In this document: positions 23,348-30,311 of the stretch, piece by piece
Position numbering within the stretch: position 1 is the stretch's first letter
How the letters are laid out: every line of letters begins with the position of its first letter
Notes under the pieces: generated by a model
Told to the model about the DNA's origin: nothing
Database searches by the model: none
What the model saw: only the letters and a program-made list of their open reading frames with translations
Assembly (NCBI RefSeq): GCF_042646165.1
Contig: NZ_JBHRTC010000017.1
DNA from: Microbaculum marinum
GTDB lineage: Bacteria; Pseudomonadota; Alphaproteobacteria; Rhizobiales; Tepidamorphaceae
Reading direction: 5' to 3' (one strand)
Length of the DNA stretch: 30,951 bases
Position numbers and translations under genes: made by a program

Positions 23348-24610
23348 CTACTTGTCGAATGGCGGGATGTTCAGGATCACCTTGGTGGGCTGGAACACCT
23401 GGCCGTCGCTCGACTGGTTGCACACGTCGTCGTATCCGAAGCCATAGGCCTTCTTCTGGTAGGCATACTCGTGGATGATCTTTGAGTACTGGTTGACGGG
23501 CGCGTTCTTGTAGTAGGCCTTGCCGGGCGTCGGGCAGTTGCTGATGTTGCCCTTGGCCAGGATCGTGGTGCGCATGAACGTTGCCTGCAGCATCGTCACG
23601 AGTTCGCCTGCCGCGGTGTTCAGATCACCGTCGGAGGGATCCGAGAGCGTCGCCGTGAACTGGCCGCGATAGGCCTCTTCGGTTGTCGGCTTGGGAAACG
23701 AGATCGTGCCGCCCGTCGACCGGGTGAACACCAGCACGCCGCTGCCGTTGACGGATCCCGTGAAGCTCTGGTCGGGGCCCGTTGTATTGGCCTTCAGTTT
23801 TTTGGAACCGGTGTACTTGCTCCACACCGAATTGATGTAGGCGTCGAGTTGCGTCGGCGAGAACCGGCCGCTGTCGATGCCGTTGTAGGGCGAGATTTCG
23901 CGAAGCGGCTGGCCTCCGCGGGTGTCGATGACGAGATGGGACCAGGGCAGCCCCGCCTTCTTCATCGCATTGAAGATCTTGGTCCTGGCGCCCTTCTGCG
24001 AGAAGCCGCCCTTGACCGTCGTCTTGCTGTTGTTCGCGTCGACGCCCTTGAACGTGTAGAGCATCGGGATGCCCATCATGTCGACTTCGGTCTGGTTGCC
24101 GTTCAGCAGCGTCGCGTTCGGGGGCAGCGTCGAGATCGGCGGATCCTGCACCTGCCATCCGTATTCGAACCAGTCGAACAGCGTGTTGTAGTTCGGATCC
24201 GTGCTTGTCCAGCCCGCCGGCGAGCTTGGCGCCCCGGTCGAGCCGGTGTTGAGCTGAATCTTCTGCCCGAACGAGAAGTAGACGCGCGAGTGAACCAGCT
24301 CGGGGATCCGCAGCGTGAACTTCTGCTGCGAGCCGAATTTCAGACCATAGGCGGAATACCCCAGATTGTCGGCGAACTTCGTGACGTTGCCGCTCTTGTC
24401 CTTGACGTAGTACCAGTCGCTGCCCGACTGGCCGATCACCAGCACGTACAGCTTGCCGGACTGGCCGGACTTGTTCACCACCTTGAGCGGTATCGTCGAC
24501 ATTCCCTTGTTGTTCGACTTGGCCTCGGCCGGGGCGGCGGCAAGTGCGGCCAGCAGGGCCGTGGCCACGGCGATCCCCAGGACAGATAGACGGTTTTGCA
24601 GACGTTTCAT
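23348..24610 (-). CDS. Exported GH64-like beta-1,3-glucanase
   Basis: The 420-residue protein carries a signal peptide (1-30, ending APAEA). The mature part resembles family 64 glycoside hydrolases, the thaumatin-like laminaripentaose-producing beta-1,3-glucanases: LKVVNKSGQSGKLYVLVIG near the start, HSRVYFSFGQKIQL, FEYGW near 149, NQTEVDMMGIPM (172-183), LREISPYNG, and AYGFGYDDVCNQSS near the C-terminus. By analogy E149 and D177 are the candidate catalytic pair. It would cleave fungal, oomycete or algal beta-1,3-glucan outside the cell. GAGG precedes the ATG at 6-7 nt. The family is best known in actinobacteria, so its presence here is notable. No carbohydrate-binding module is seen. Confidence 0.75.
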   Translation of the reverse strand: MKRLQNRLSVLGIAVATALLAALAAAPAEAKSNNKGMSTIPLKVVNKSGQSGKLYVLVIGQSGSDWYYVKDKSGNVTKFADNLGYSAYGLKFGSQQKFTLRIPELVHSRVYFSFGQKIQLNTGSTGAPSSPAGWTSTDPNYNTLFDWFEYGWQVQDPPISTLPPNATLLNGNQTEVDMMGIPMLYTFKGVDANNSKTTVKGGFSQKGARTKIFNAMKKAGLPWSHLVIDTRGGQPLREISPYNGIDSGRFSPTQLDAYINSVWSKYTGSKKLKANTTGPDQSFTGSVNGSGVLVFTRSTGGTISFPKPTTEEAYRGQFTATLSDPSDGDLNTAAGELVTMLQATFMRTTILAKGNISNCPTPGKAYYKNAPVNQYSKIIHEYAYQKKAYGFGYDDVCNQSSDGQVFQPTKVILNIPPFDK

Positions 24611-24710
24611 TCCAGCCCTCGTTGACAGGTTTCCCCCTGAGCCGTCCCCGATGGCGACCCCCCACTAGGCCTATTCAACGGACGACAGAAACACAATCGC
24701 GCAATGAATT

Positions 24711-25910
24711 TTACGCATCTCGCGGCGACGTCCGCTCGAGCCGCGACACGTAGAGCGCCGCGGCCAGGCTGACGAGCGTGCTCGCCAGCATGGCGGCGAT
24801 CAGCATCGCGGCAGCGTTGTCCGGCCTTAGCACCGCTCCCGTGATCGCCGACATCAGCGCGCCGCCGGCGACCGTCAGGGCCCCGGACAGCCCCGACGCG
24901 CTGCCGGCCAGCCGCGGCTCCACCGACATCGCACCGGCGCTCGCGCTCGGCATGGTCAGGCCGTTGCCGAGGCCGACCAGCAGCGGCGCGGCGAAATAGC
25001 CGACCGGATGGATGATCCCGGCAAGCACGAGGGCGAGCCCGCCCGCCAGCCCCGCCGTCGCGATCAGCCGCCCCGCCAGGATCATCGTGGCCAGCGGCGC
25101 ACGCGCCGCCAGCCGGCCGCACAGGAAGCTGCCGAGAATGAAGCCGGACGTCGTGGTCGCCATCACCAGCCCGATCGCCGCCGGGGGCAGGCCGAAGACC
25201 GTGTCGGCCACCATCGGGATGCCGGCGAGGAACGCATAGAGCGCGCCGATCGAGAAGGCCATGCAGACCGAATATCCCCAGAACGCCGGCGAGCGGACCA
25301 GATCGGGATAGGACCGGAACTGCCCGACGATCGAATCCGACGGGGTCGCATTGGTCTCGCCGAGATCGAACCAGCACAGCGCCAGCACCGCAACGCCGAG
25401 CCCGAAGAACGTCCAGAAACTCGCCCGCCAGCCAAACAGACCGTCGAGTGCCCCGCCGAGGCTCGGTCCGATCAGCGGCGCCACGGCCCAGGCCATCGCC
25501 AGGTAGCCCATCAGGCTCGCCGCCTTCTGCGCCGGCGCCACGTCGCGCACCACCGCCATCGACACCGCGTAGCCGGATATGATCACCGCCTGAAGCAGCC
25601 TGAAGCCGAGAAACCACCAGATGCTGGTCGAAAGAGCGCATCCGAGCGAGGCGACGAGGAAAATCGCCACCGCCGCCAGCAGCACCGGGCGGCGGCCGAA
25701 ACGGTCCGACAGCGGTCCCATGACGACCTGCAGCACCGCGGTCGCCGCGGCGTATCCGGCGACCGACAGCGTGACGAGCCCGTAGTCGGTCTCGAACGCC
25801 GCCGCGATGTTCGACAGCGACGGCAGGAACATGTTCAGAGAAAGCACCGACAGGCCGCTGAGCAGGATCAGCGTGCTCAGCTTCGGCGGGGACGTCGCTG
25901 CAGGGAGCAT
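24711..25910 (-). CDS. Bcr/CflA-family multidrug efflux transporter (MFS)
   Basis: The 399-residue protein has twelve predicted membrane spans. The Bcr/CflA group is shown by LSLNMFLPSLSNIAAAFETDYGLVTLSVAGY at the start, the motif-A loop GPLSDRFGRRPVLL (near residue 64-77), GCALSTSIWWFLGFRLLQA, and WAVAPLIGPSLGGALDGLFGWRASFW, the drug:H+ antiporter motif C region. It should pump drugs or small metabolites out across the inner membrane. The start codon lacks a strong Shine-Dalgarno site. It follows a hairpin (25934-25952), a terminator and a short leader ORF on the same strand, so its expression is probably controlled by attenuation. Confidence 0.9.
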   Translation of the reverse strand: MLPAATSPPKLSTLILLSGLSVLSLNMFLPSLSNIAAAFETDYGLVTLSVAGYAAATAVLQVVMGPLSDRFGRRPVLLAAVAIFLVASLGCALSTSIWWFLGFRLLQAVIISGYAVSMAVVRDVAPAQKAASLMGYLAMAWAVAPLIGPSLGGALDGLFGWRASFWTFFGLGVAVLALCWFDLGETNATPSDSIVGQFRSYPDLVRSPAFWGYSVCMAFSIGALYAFLAGIPMVADTVFGLPPAAIGLVMATTTSGFILGSFLCGRLAARAPLATMILAGRLIATAGLAGGLALVLAGIIHPVGYFAAPLLVGLGNGLTMPSASAGAMSVEPRLAGSASGLSGALTVAGGALMSAITGAVLRPDNAAAMLIAAMLASTLVSLAAALYVSRLERTSPRDA

Positions 25911-25933
25911 CGGCTGGGACCGGAGGGCGGGGC

Positions 25934-25952
25934 GCCGCCTGACGAAGGCGGC
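25934..25952 (-). promoter_or_regulatory. Hairpin in the exporter mRNA leader
   Basis: GCCGCCT and AGGCGGC form a perfect 7-bp stem with a 5-nt loop, between the attenuator's U tract and the exporter start (24 nt upstream). It may stabilise the read-through mRNA or influence ribosome loading. Confidence 0.4.
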
Positions 25953-25961
25953 CTTGCAAAC

Positions 25962-25982
25962 GAAAAACCCCCGAACGGGGTT
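25962..25982 (-). terminator. Attenuator-type terminator before the exporter
   Basis: Minus strand AACCCC (25982-25977) pairs with GGGGTT (25971-25966) around a 5-nt loop and ends in TTTTT. It stands 34 bp after the leader ORF stop and 52 bp before the exporter start, so it would abort transcription unless disrupted. Confidence 0.65.
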
Positions 25983-26015
25983 CGGAGGCGCACGTGAAAC
26001 CGGTCCGGAATCCGG

Positions 26016-26072
26016 TTACCGGTCGAGGCGCCTGGCTGTCGCAGGCACCGTGCGTAACGCTTGCAGTGTCAT
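26016..26072 (-). CDS. Putative 18-residue leader peptide of the efflux gene
   Basis: ATG to TAA encodes MTLQALRTVPATARRLDR. GGAG lies about 8 nt before the ATG, and a promoter with a perfect TTGACA sits 52-57 bp upstream. The terminator begins 34 bp past the stop and the Bcr/CflA gene follows. The ORF's AGGCGC codons (26040-26031 region) could pair with GCGCCT just before the terminator, which gives a way for ribosome position to affect folding. Four Arg in 18 residues and a Pro make stalling plausible. Translation is not proven; the order of elements is the main argument. Confidence 0.55.
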   Translation of the reverse strand: MTLQALRTVPATARRLDR

Positions 26073-26100
26073 GGCGCGTGCTCCGGCGAGTTCGTCTCCG

Positions 26101-26129
26101 ACGCTATGGCCGCCGCGCCGGAGTGTCAA
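26101..26129 (-). promoter_or_regulatory. Promoter of the leader/efflux transcript
   Basis: Minus strand TTGACA (26129-26124), exactly 17 nt, then TAGCGT (26106-26101). The -35 is consensus and the -10 moderate. The start would be near 26094, about 22 nt before the leader ATG. Confidence 0.6.
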
Positions 26130-26186
26130 CGCAGGTAGGCGGGAGGCCGGCGGCGTGCCACGCATCAGAGGCGCCGCCGTGCGCCG

Positions 26187-26210
26187 AAGCGGCCGCGAGA
26201 GCGGCCGCTT
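26187..26210 (-). terminator. Hairpin after the 178-residue secreted protein gene
   Basis: AAGCGGCCGC and GCGGCCGCTT form a perfect 10-bp stem with a GAGA loop on the plus strand, 30 bp past the stop of the minus-strand gene. No U tract follows. It separates that gene from the efflux leader unit. Confidence 0.55.
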
Positions 26211-26239
26211 GGCAATCTGTCAGAACCGACGGTGGGCGC

Positions 26240-26776
26240 TCAGCGCTGCAGGATCGTCATCGATCTCTGGTCAAGGCCGACGGGCCCGCCGTTGGCGCTG
26301 AGGTAGCGCGCCTGGATCGTGTGCGTCCCGGCCGGCACCTTCTTCGCCCAGGTGAAGCACTTCGACTGATACCAGAAGCCGTTGTCGCCCTCGAAGACGA
26401 CGTTCTGGCCGCTGGAATCCGGCAGCATGTCGGAGCCGTTGAGCAGGACCCGCACCCAGACTGCCTCTCCTTCGTCTGCGTGCGCCTCCGCGCAGAAGAT
26501 CACGATCAGCGGTCCCTTCCGCTTGGTCTTCGTCGTCCTGGCCATGCTCGGGATGTTGACGTAGGTGGTCGACGACGTGGTCACGGTGTCGTCGGCCCAG
26601 CTGTACTTGGCCCGCTCTATCGAGCCTCCGATATGTCCGCTCGCTTCGGGAACGGGCCGCGACTTGCCGGTGTTGCCCGACGCGTCCTGAGCTCCGGCCG
26701 TGGCCGGTAGCGCACATGCCGCAGCTGCCATGACGAATGCAAAGTATCCATGCGAAAATCTGGAACTGGCTTTCAT
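26240..26776 (-). CDS. Secreted hypothetical protein, 178 residues
   Basis: A signal peptide (1-29, cut near TAGAQ-D) precedes a beta-rich mature part with two Cys (in IVIFCAEAHAD and WYQSKCFTWAKK), likely a disulfide. Features include TTYVNIPSMARTTKT, VRVLLNGSDMLPDSSGQNVVFEG and AGTHTIQARYLS, reminiscent of a small jelly-roll or sandwich domain, but I recognise no family. GAGGAG lies 9 nt before the ATG. The DNA upstream (26777-26860) is A+T-rich, unlike the rest of the window. The gene lies between the efflux unit and another small secreted protein. Confidence 0.75.
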   Translation of the reverse strand: MKASSRFSHGYFAFVMAAAACALPATAGAQDASGNTGKSRPVPEASGHIGGSIERAKYSWADDTVTTSSTTYVNIPSMARTTKTKRKGPLIVIFCAEAHADEGEAVWVRVLLNGSDMLPDSSGQNVVFEGDNGFWYQSKCFTWAKKVPAGTHTIQARYLSANGGPVGLDQRSMTILQR

Positions 26777-27002
26777 TGTATCGAACTCCTCTATGGGAGC
26801 GAAAAGCCGTCACGTCTCGAAATATACTTGATACATCAAAAAAATAAGCGACGGCCATCGCAGACAATACCCAATGGGCCGCCCCTCGCGCGCAATATTG
26901 CTATCACGGAACGATCGATATTTCAAGCCGGCTAACCGCATTCCGCAGCCGGCGCGGCCGGGACAATGAGAATTCGACGCCGCGACCTGACCGTGGCGTC
27001 GG

Positions 27003-27191
27003 TCAGTCGGGCTTCCAGAAGCACGTCTTCCCGCCGTCGCCGCCGCCGTAACAGGTGCAGGTGTAGAAGACGCCGTTCCTGAACTTGGTTTCCCCCTCGG
27101 GACAGACCGCCGCAATCGCCGGAACGGCCGCCGCGACCACTGTCGCCATGGCGAGCGCTGCCAGAACCGTAATACCTGCGTCGCGCCTCAT
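27003..27191 (-). CDS. Small secreted Cys-rich protein, 62 residues
   Basis: A signal peptide (1-28, VPAIAA) precedes a mature domain of about 34 residues with four Cys: VCPEG, TCTCYGGGDGG and KTCFW. Two disulfides are likely. The ATG has GGAGG 6 nt upstream, an excellent site, so I regard it as real despite its size. No family is recognised; the compact Gly/Cys/aromatic make-up could suit a metal- or envelope-binding peptide. It follows the GST gene by 115 bp on the same strand. Confidence 0.7.
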   Translation of the reverse strand: MRRDAGITVLAALAMATVVAAAVPAIAAVCPEGETKFRNGVFYTCTCYGGGDGGKTCFWKPD

Positions 27192-27272
27192 CCGATCCTC
27201 CGGTATTCGACCCCGCGGGTTTTCGGAGATACGGCTGTCCGGCGCATTTGGACCACTGCACGGTCAGGGCTG

Positions 27273-27299
27273 CGGCAACCGGCATGGCAACCGGTGCCG
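27273..27299 (-). terminator. Hairpin after the GST gene
   Basis: Minus strand CGGCACCGG pairs with CCGGTTGCCG (one bulge) around TTGCCATG, 7 bp past the GST stop. There is no U tract, so it may only weakly terminate the tetR operon. Confidence 0.35.
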
Positions 27300-27306
27300 A
27301 CCAGGT

Positions 27307-27960
27307 TCAGTCCGGCGCTGGCAGGCCGGTGAACACCGCCAGCTGCGCGGCGAATGCACGTTCGTAGGCCGGCCGCGCTTCGCCTCGGGCGACATAGGCC
27401 GACAGAGCCGGGAATTCGTCCAGGATGCCCGAAGATCTTGACCTGAGCAGCACCGAGACCATCAGCAGGTCGCCGGCGCTGAAACTGCCGTCGAGCCAGT
27501 CGGCGGTTCCAAGCCGGCTGGACAGCGCGCCCAGGCGGCCGCGGATGCGCTCCTCCATCACCGGCAGGCGGTCCTCGTGCCACGGCTTGTCCCGCTCCGC
27601 GTACGAGGCTGCCTCGCGTTCAACGATCGGCGGCTCCACCGTGTTGAGGGCGCAGAACATCCATGTGATCGCCCTTGCCCGGCCGTTCGCATCCGGCGGC
27701 AACAAGCCGGCACGGCGCTCGGCGACATGCAGGATGATCGAGCCGGTCTCGAACAGGGCGAGGTCGCCGTCCTGGTAGGTCGGGATCTGGCCGAACGGAT
27801 GCAACGCCAGATGCTCCGGTTGCTTCATGTCGGCAAACGACAGGAGCCGCACGTCGTAGGGCTGGCCCACCTCCTCGAGTGCCCACCGCACGCGCATGTC
27901 GCGCGCCAGGCCCCTGCCCCGGTCCGGAGATTCTTCGAAGGCGGTGATGGTCGGGATCAT
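27307..27960 (-). CDS. Glutathione S-transferase family protein
   Basis: The 217-residue protein has an N-terminal thioredoxin-like half (RVRWALEEVGQPYDVRLLSF, then LALHPFGQIPTYQDGDLALFETGSIILHVAER, with the cis-Pro and the glutathione-contacting E-T in place of the more usual E-S). Its helical C-terminal half contains TADWLDGSFSAGDLLMVSVL, the usual N-capping and Asp-containing motif. It should conjugate or reduce electrophiles with glutathione in the cytoplasm. GGGAG lies 8 nt before the ATG at 27960. A 15-codon ORF ends in an ATGA overlap with this start. It is the third gene of a likely tetR-SRPBCC-GST operon. Confidence 0.9.
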   Translation of the reverse strand: MIPTITAFEESPDRGRGLARDMRVRWALEEVGQPYDVRLLSFADMKQPEHLALHPFGQIPTYQDGDLALFETGSIILHVAERRAGLLPPDANGRARAITWMFCALNTVEPPIVEREAASYAERDKPWHEDRLPVMEERIRGRLGALSSRLGTADWLDGSFSAGDLLMVSVLLRSRSSGILDEFPALSAYVARGEARPAYERAFAAQLAVFTGLPAPD

Positions 27961-28004
27961 CGGAAGGCTCCCGCTGTCTGCGGCGTGTCGGTTGCCGCTT
28001 TCAT
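27957..28004 (-). CDS. Putative 15-residue upstream ORF coupled to GST
   Basis: ATG to TGA encodes MKAATDTPQTAGAFR. GGGGAG lies 8 nt before its ATG, a better site than that of GST itself. Its TGA overlaps the GST ATG as ATGA, the classic arrangement for translational coupling. A TATAAA at about 28050 could be the -10 of an internal promoter. No homology is expected at this length; chance is possible. Confidence 0.35.
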   Translation of the reverse strand: MKAATDTPQTAGAFR

Positions 28005-28106
28005 TTTTCGATCTCCCCGGACCCGGGCCGCCTGATCTTTTATAGGCGACCCTTCGTCCGCGGGGGATCAGCCGCCGGTGTTGCGCGACGTGCACGCTCC
28101 TCGCGG

Positions 28107-28550
28107 CTACTGGTTGATCTCGGGAACCACGAGCTTGGCAAGCTTCTCCAGCGAATCCTGCCATCCGAGGTAGCAGGCCTCCGGCGGGATCACGTCGGGA
28201 ACGCCCTCCTGCTCGATGGTGACCTCGGTGCCGACCGATACGGCCTTCAGCGTTACGGTGACGCGCATCTCTCCGGGGAGGTTCGGATCCTCGAAGGCGT
28301 CCGTGTAGACGAGGCGCTCGCCCGGCACGAGTTCCAGATAGGTGCCGCCGAAGGAATGGCTCTCACCTGTGGTGAAGTTCCGGAAAGACATCCTGTGGCC
28401 GCCGCCCACCTTCGGGTCGAGGCCATGGACCGTACAGAGGTAGCCGTACGGCGGCAGCCAGCTCGCCACCGCATCGGCCTCCAGAAAGGCGCGATATACC
28501 TTTTCCGGTTTGGCCGCGATGACTCTATGAAGTCGGATGGTGCTGGGCAT
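28107..28550 (-). CDS. SRPBCC (AHSA1-like) domain protein
   Basis: The 147-residue single-domain protein of the START/AHSA1 type opens IRLHRVIAAKPEKVYRAFLEADAVASWLPPYG, with later VGGGHRMSFRNFTTGESHSFGGTYLELVPGERLVYTDAF, MRVTVTL and the C-terminal helix GWQDSLEKLAKLV. The fold forms a deep pocket for hydrophobic ligands. Such proteins often sit beside TetR or ArsR regulators. AAGGAGG lies 7 nt before the ATG. It begins 21 bp after tetR and is surely co-transcribed with it. The ligand is unknown. Confidence 0.9.
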   Translation of the reverse strand: MPSTIRLHRVIAAKPEKVYRAFLEADAVASWLPPYGYLCTVHGLDPKVGGGHRMSFRNFTTGESHSFGGTYLELVPGERLVYTDAFEDPNLPGEMRVTVTLKAVSVGTEVTIEQEGVPDVIPPEACYLGWQDSLEKLAKLVVPEINQ

Positions 28551-28571
28551 GGCGAATTCCTCCTTATGGAT

Positions 28572-29198
28572 TCAGGACTGAGGGTCGGTAGTGGCCGGGC
28601 TGAACAGCAGCTGCAGATACCGGGTGAGATGATCGATGCTGTCGGCGGCGATCGCCGGGCCGCCCTTCGCCTTGGCGAGAATGAAGGCTCCCTGGAGAAC
28701 GGCCTGGGTGTGGAGTGCCAGCGAGGCCGGCGTCCAGTCGGGGCACATGTTCCGCACCCGCATCGCCGCCTCGATATCGGATTCAAGCGTCTCCGCGTGG
28801 CCGCTGATGCTGCGCTCGCAGGCATCCCGGATCGCCGGGGTCGACTGGTAGGTCTCCTGCACCATTGTCCCGACGAGACAGGTGAAGTCGGCCACGCCAC
28901 CCTCGAGCAGGTCCTTGCGGAAGGAGACGTATCCCAGCACGCGGTCGAGCGGATCCGCACAATCGTGATACGGCGCTTGCGCGAACAGCGCACCCGTCGT
29001 CTCCGACCAGTACTCCGCCGCGGCGACGCCGAGTTCTTCCTTGGACCGGAAGTGGTGGAAGAAGGCCCCTTTGGTTACGCCCGCCGCCGCGCAGAGCTCG
29101 TCCACGGTCGTGGCCGAGTAGCCTTTCGTCCGAATAACCGACAGCGCGGCATCGAGCAGCTTGGACCGGGCGTCCCGTTTCGCGGGCTGAGTGGACAT
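28572..29198 (-). CDS. TetR-family transcriptional repressor
   Basis: The 208-residue protein has an N-terminal helix-turn-helix: RSKLLDAALSVIRTKGYSATTVDELCAAAGVTKGAFFHHFRSKEEL, full and canonical (residues 10-55). The C-terminal ligand and dimer domain includes VGTMVQETYQSTPAIRDAC and LALHTQAVLQGAFILAKA, resembling the C-terminal domain of NemR/YcdC-like regulators. AAGGGAG precedes the ATG at 29198. A near-perfect 22-bp operator lies between its own -35 and -10, so it very likely represses itself and the SRPBCC and GST genes that follow. Inducer unknown; the Cys residues (36, 107, 127 region) could allow thiol sensing. Confidence 0.93.
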   Translation of the reverse strand: MSTQPAKRDARSKLLDAALSVIRTKGYSATTVDELCAAAGVTKGAFFHHFRSKEELGVAAAEYWSETTGALFAQAPYHDCADPLDRVLGYVSFRKDLLEGGVADFTCLVGTMVQETYQSTPAIRDACERSISGHAETLESDIEAAMRVRNMCPDWTPASLALHTQAVLQGAFILAKAKGGPAIAADSIDHLTRYLQLLFSPATTDPQS

Positions 29199-29219
29199 GG
29201 CGTTCTCCCTTGGCGCCGA

Positions 29220-29248
29220 TACATACCAACCAGTCGGTATGTCGTCAA
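29220..29248 (-). promoter_or_regulatory. tetR operon promoter with embedded operator
   Basis: Minus strand TTGACG (29248-29243), 17 nt, then TATGTA (29225-29220). The spacer and -10 are overlaid by the inverted repeat ACATACC (29221-29227) and GGTATGT (29236-29242); the 8-nt centre is also nearly symmetric. This is a standard TetR-type operator placed to block RNA polymerase. Confidence 0.8.
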
Positions 29249-29419
29249 GCGCGATTTGGCCGCCGGTCCCCGAAGCGCTGGGACAGGTCACTGCTCACGC
29301 CGTGCGGACAGGTTCGATGTCTACGCAGGCGCGTCACCCTCAGGCGCAGCCTGCGATGTGCGCTGGTCGGATCCCGCGCCTGCGCAAATGCGCCGCCAGA
29401 GACGCCCTGGCTCGAACCG

Positions 29420-29959
29420 CTACGCCTTGCAGTTGCTCTCGGCGACCGTGTTTATCGTGCGGTAGCGCCCGTCGGCGGTGACGATCCGCGCGCAGACGCC
29501 GGTCGCCTGGTTCCACCAGTAGCTGGTCAGACCGACTGTGCGGGTCGCCTCGTATCCGAGGTTCTGAAGGGCCGACTCGGACTGGCCGCCGTTGGCGCCG
29601 ACGAAGCTGACGAGATCGGCCGGCGCCTCGCCGGCGTCGGAGGTGACCGGCTTCTTGCCGGCCGTCGAACTGCATTGTGTCGGCGCCACCGGTTCGACCG
29701 ACTGGTAGCGTCCGTCCGCCATCACCACGCGCAGGCAGCTTCCCCTGCTGCCGCTCCACCAGTAGGCCGTCGCGCCGTCGTTGCGCGTCACCTCGTAGCG
29801 GCGCTCCTTCAGTTGCGTCTCGCCGTCGGCCGCCTTGGCCCCGACCAGGTCTGCGACATCGACCGGCACGATGGTGTCGATCGGGACCGCATTCTCGCTG
29901 TCCCTGCCCCCGCATGCCGCCAGCAAGGCGGCGACGGCGATCAGAACTGGAACTCTCAT
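29420..29959 (-). CDS. Lipoprotein with two copies of a YWW/DGRY domain
   Basis: The 179-residue protein has a clear lipoprotein signal (MRVPVLIAVAALLAACGG). Two similar modules of about 60 residues follow. The first runs DLVGAKAADGETQLKERRYEVTR, then YWWSGSRGSCLRVVMADGRYQSV and a final C. The second runs DLVSFVGANGGQSESALQNLGYEATR, then YWWNQATGVCARIVTADGRYRTI and a final C. Each module probably has one disulfide. Function unknown; similar single modules occur in alphaproteobacterial envelope proteins. The start at 29959 has GGGGAG at 7 nt; the longer in-frame start at 30073 would bury the lipobox. Confidence 0.82.
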   Translation of the reverse strand: MRVPVLIAVAALLAACGGRDSENAVPIDTIVPVDVADLVGAKAADGETQLKERRYEVTRNDGATAYWWSGSRGSCLRVVMADGRYQSVEPVAPTQCSSTAGKKPVTSDAGEAPADLVSFVGANGGQSESALQNLGYEATRTVGLTSYWWNQATGVCARIVTADGRYRTINTVAESNCKA

Positions 29960-30311
29960 GTACGCTCTCCCCTGATTTCTCCCGTCGCCGTCGCGCGACC
30001 CTGACCACGGCCCGGCGGAGTGTAGGCCGTCCGGTGCATCGAGTTCAAATCCCGCGGCGCGGCGGAGGTGCAACCGGCCAGGCCGTCCGCGCCCTCACGA
30101 TGCCGCGCCTGCGATGCCCGCTTCGCGCCCCATTTCGGTTGTTCAGTGGCCGGACCGCAAGACGGCTGCCTCGAGCGCCGGGGTCGACAAGTTCGATCCC
30201 CGGGTGCGCGTGACGTGGGCCCGGGCCGACGTTCGGACTGCAAATACCTGATGGCGGAGTGCGGGCAATATACCGATATGCAACCGGATCATCCTTTGGG
30301 AGGCGGTCGCC
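29960..30311. other. Gene-free stretch with promoters only
   Basis: These 352 bp separate the divergent lipoprotein and DUF2975 genes. I see a promoter for the lipoprotein (listed separately) and GC-rich sequence in between. A GTTCGATCC at 30189 recalls a tRNA T-loop, but no cloverleaf can be built around it. No ORF here has a ribosome-binding site and plausible codon use. Confidence 0.55.
30019..30048 (-). promoter_or_regulatory. Candidate promoter of the duplicated-domain lipoprotein
   Basis: Minus strand TTGAAC (30048-30043), 18 nt, then TACACT (30024-30019), 60-90 bp before the start codon. Confidence 0.4.

Noticed and set aside
26829..26839. TTGAT/ATCAA palindrome as a regulator operator
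   Set aside because: Arms are only 5 bp in an A+T-rich stretch and no candidate regulator gene is adjacent; not listed as a feature.
30175..30215. tRNA-like GTTCGATCC T-loop sequence
   Set aside because: Flanking bases do not form a T stem, and no anticodon or acceptor arm fits on either side.
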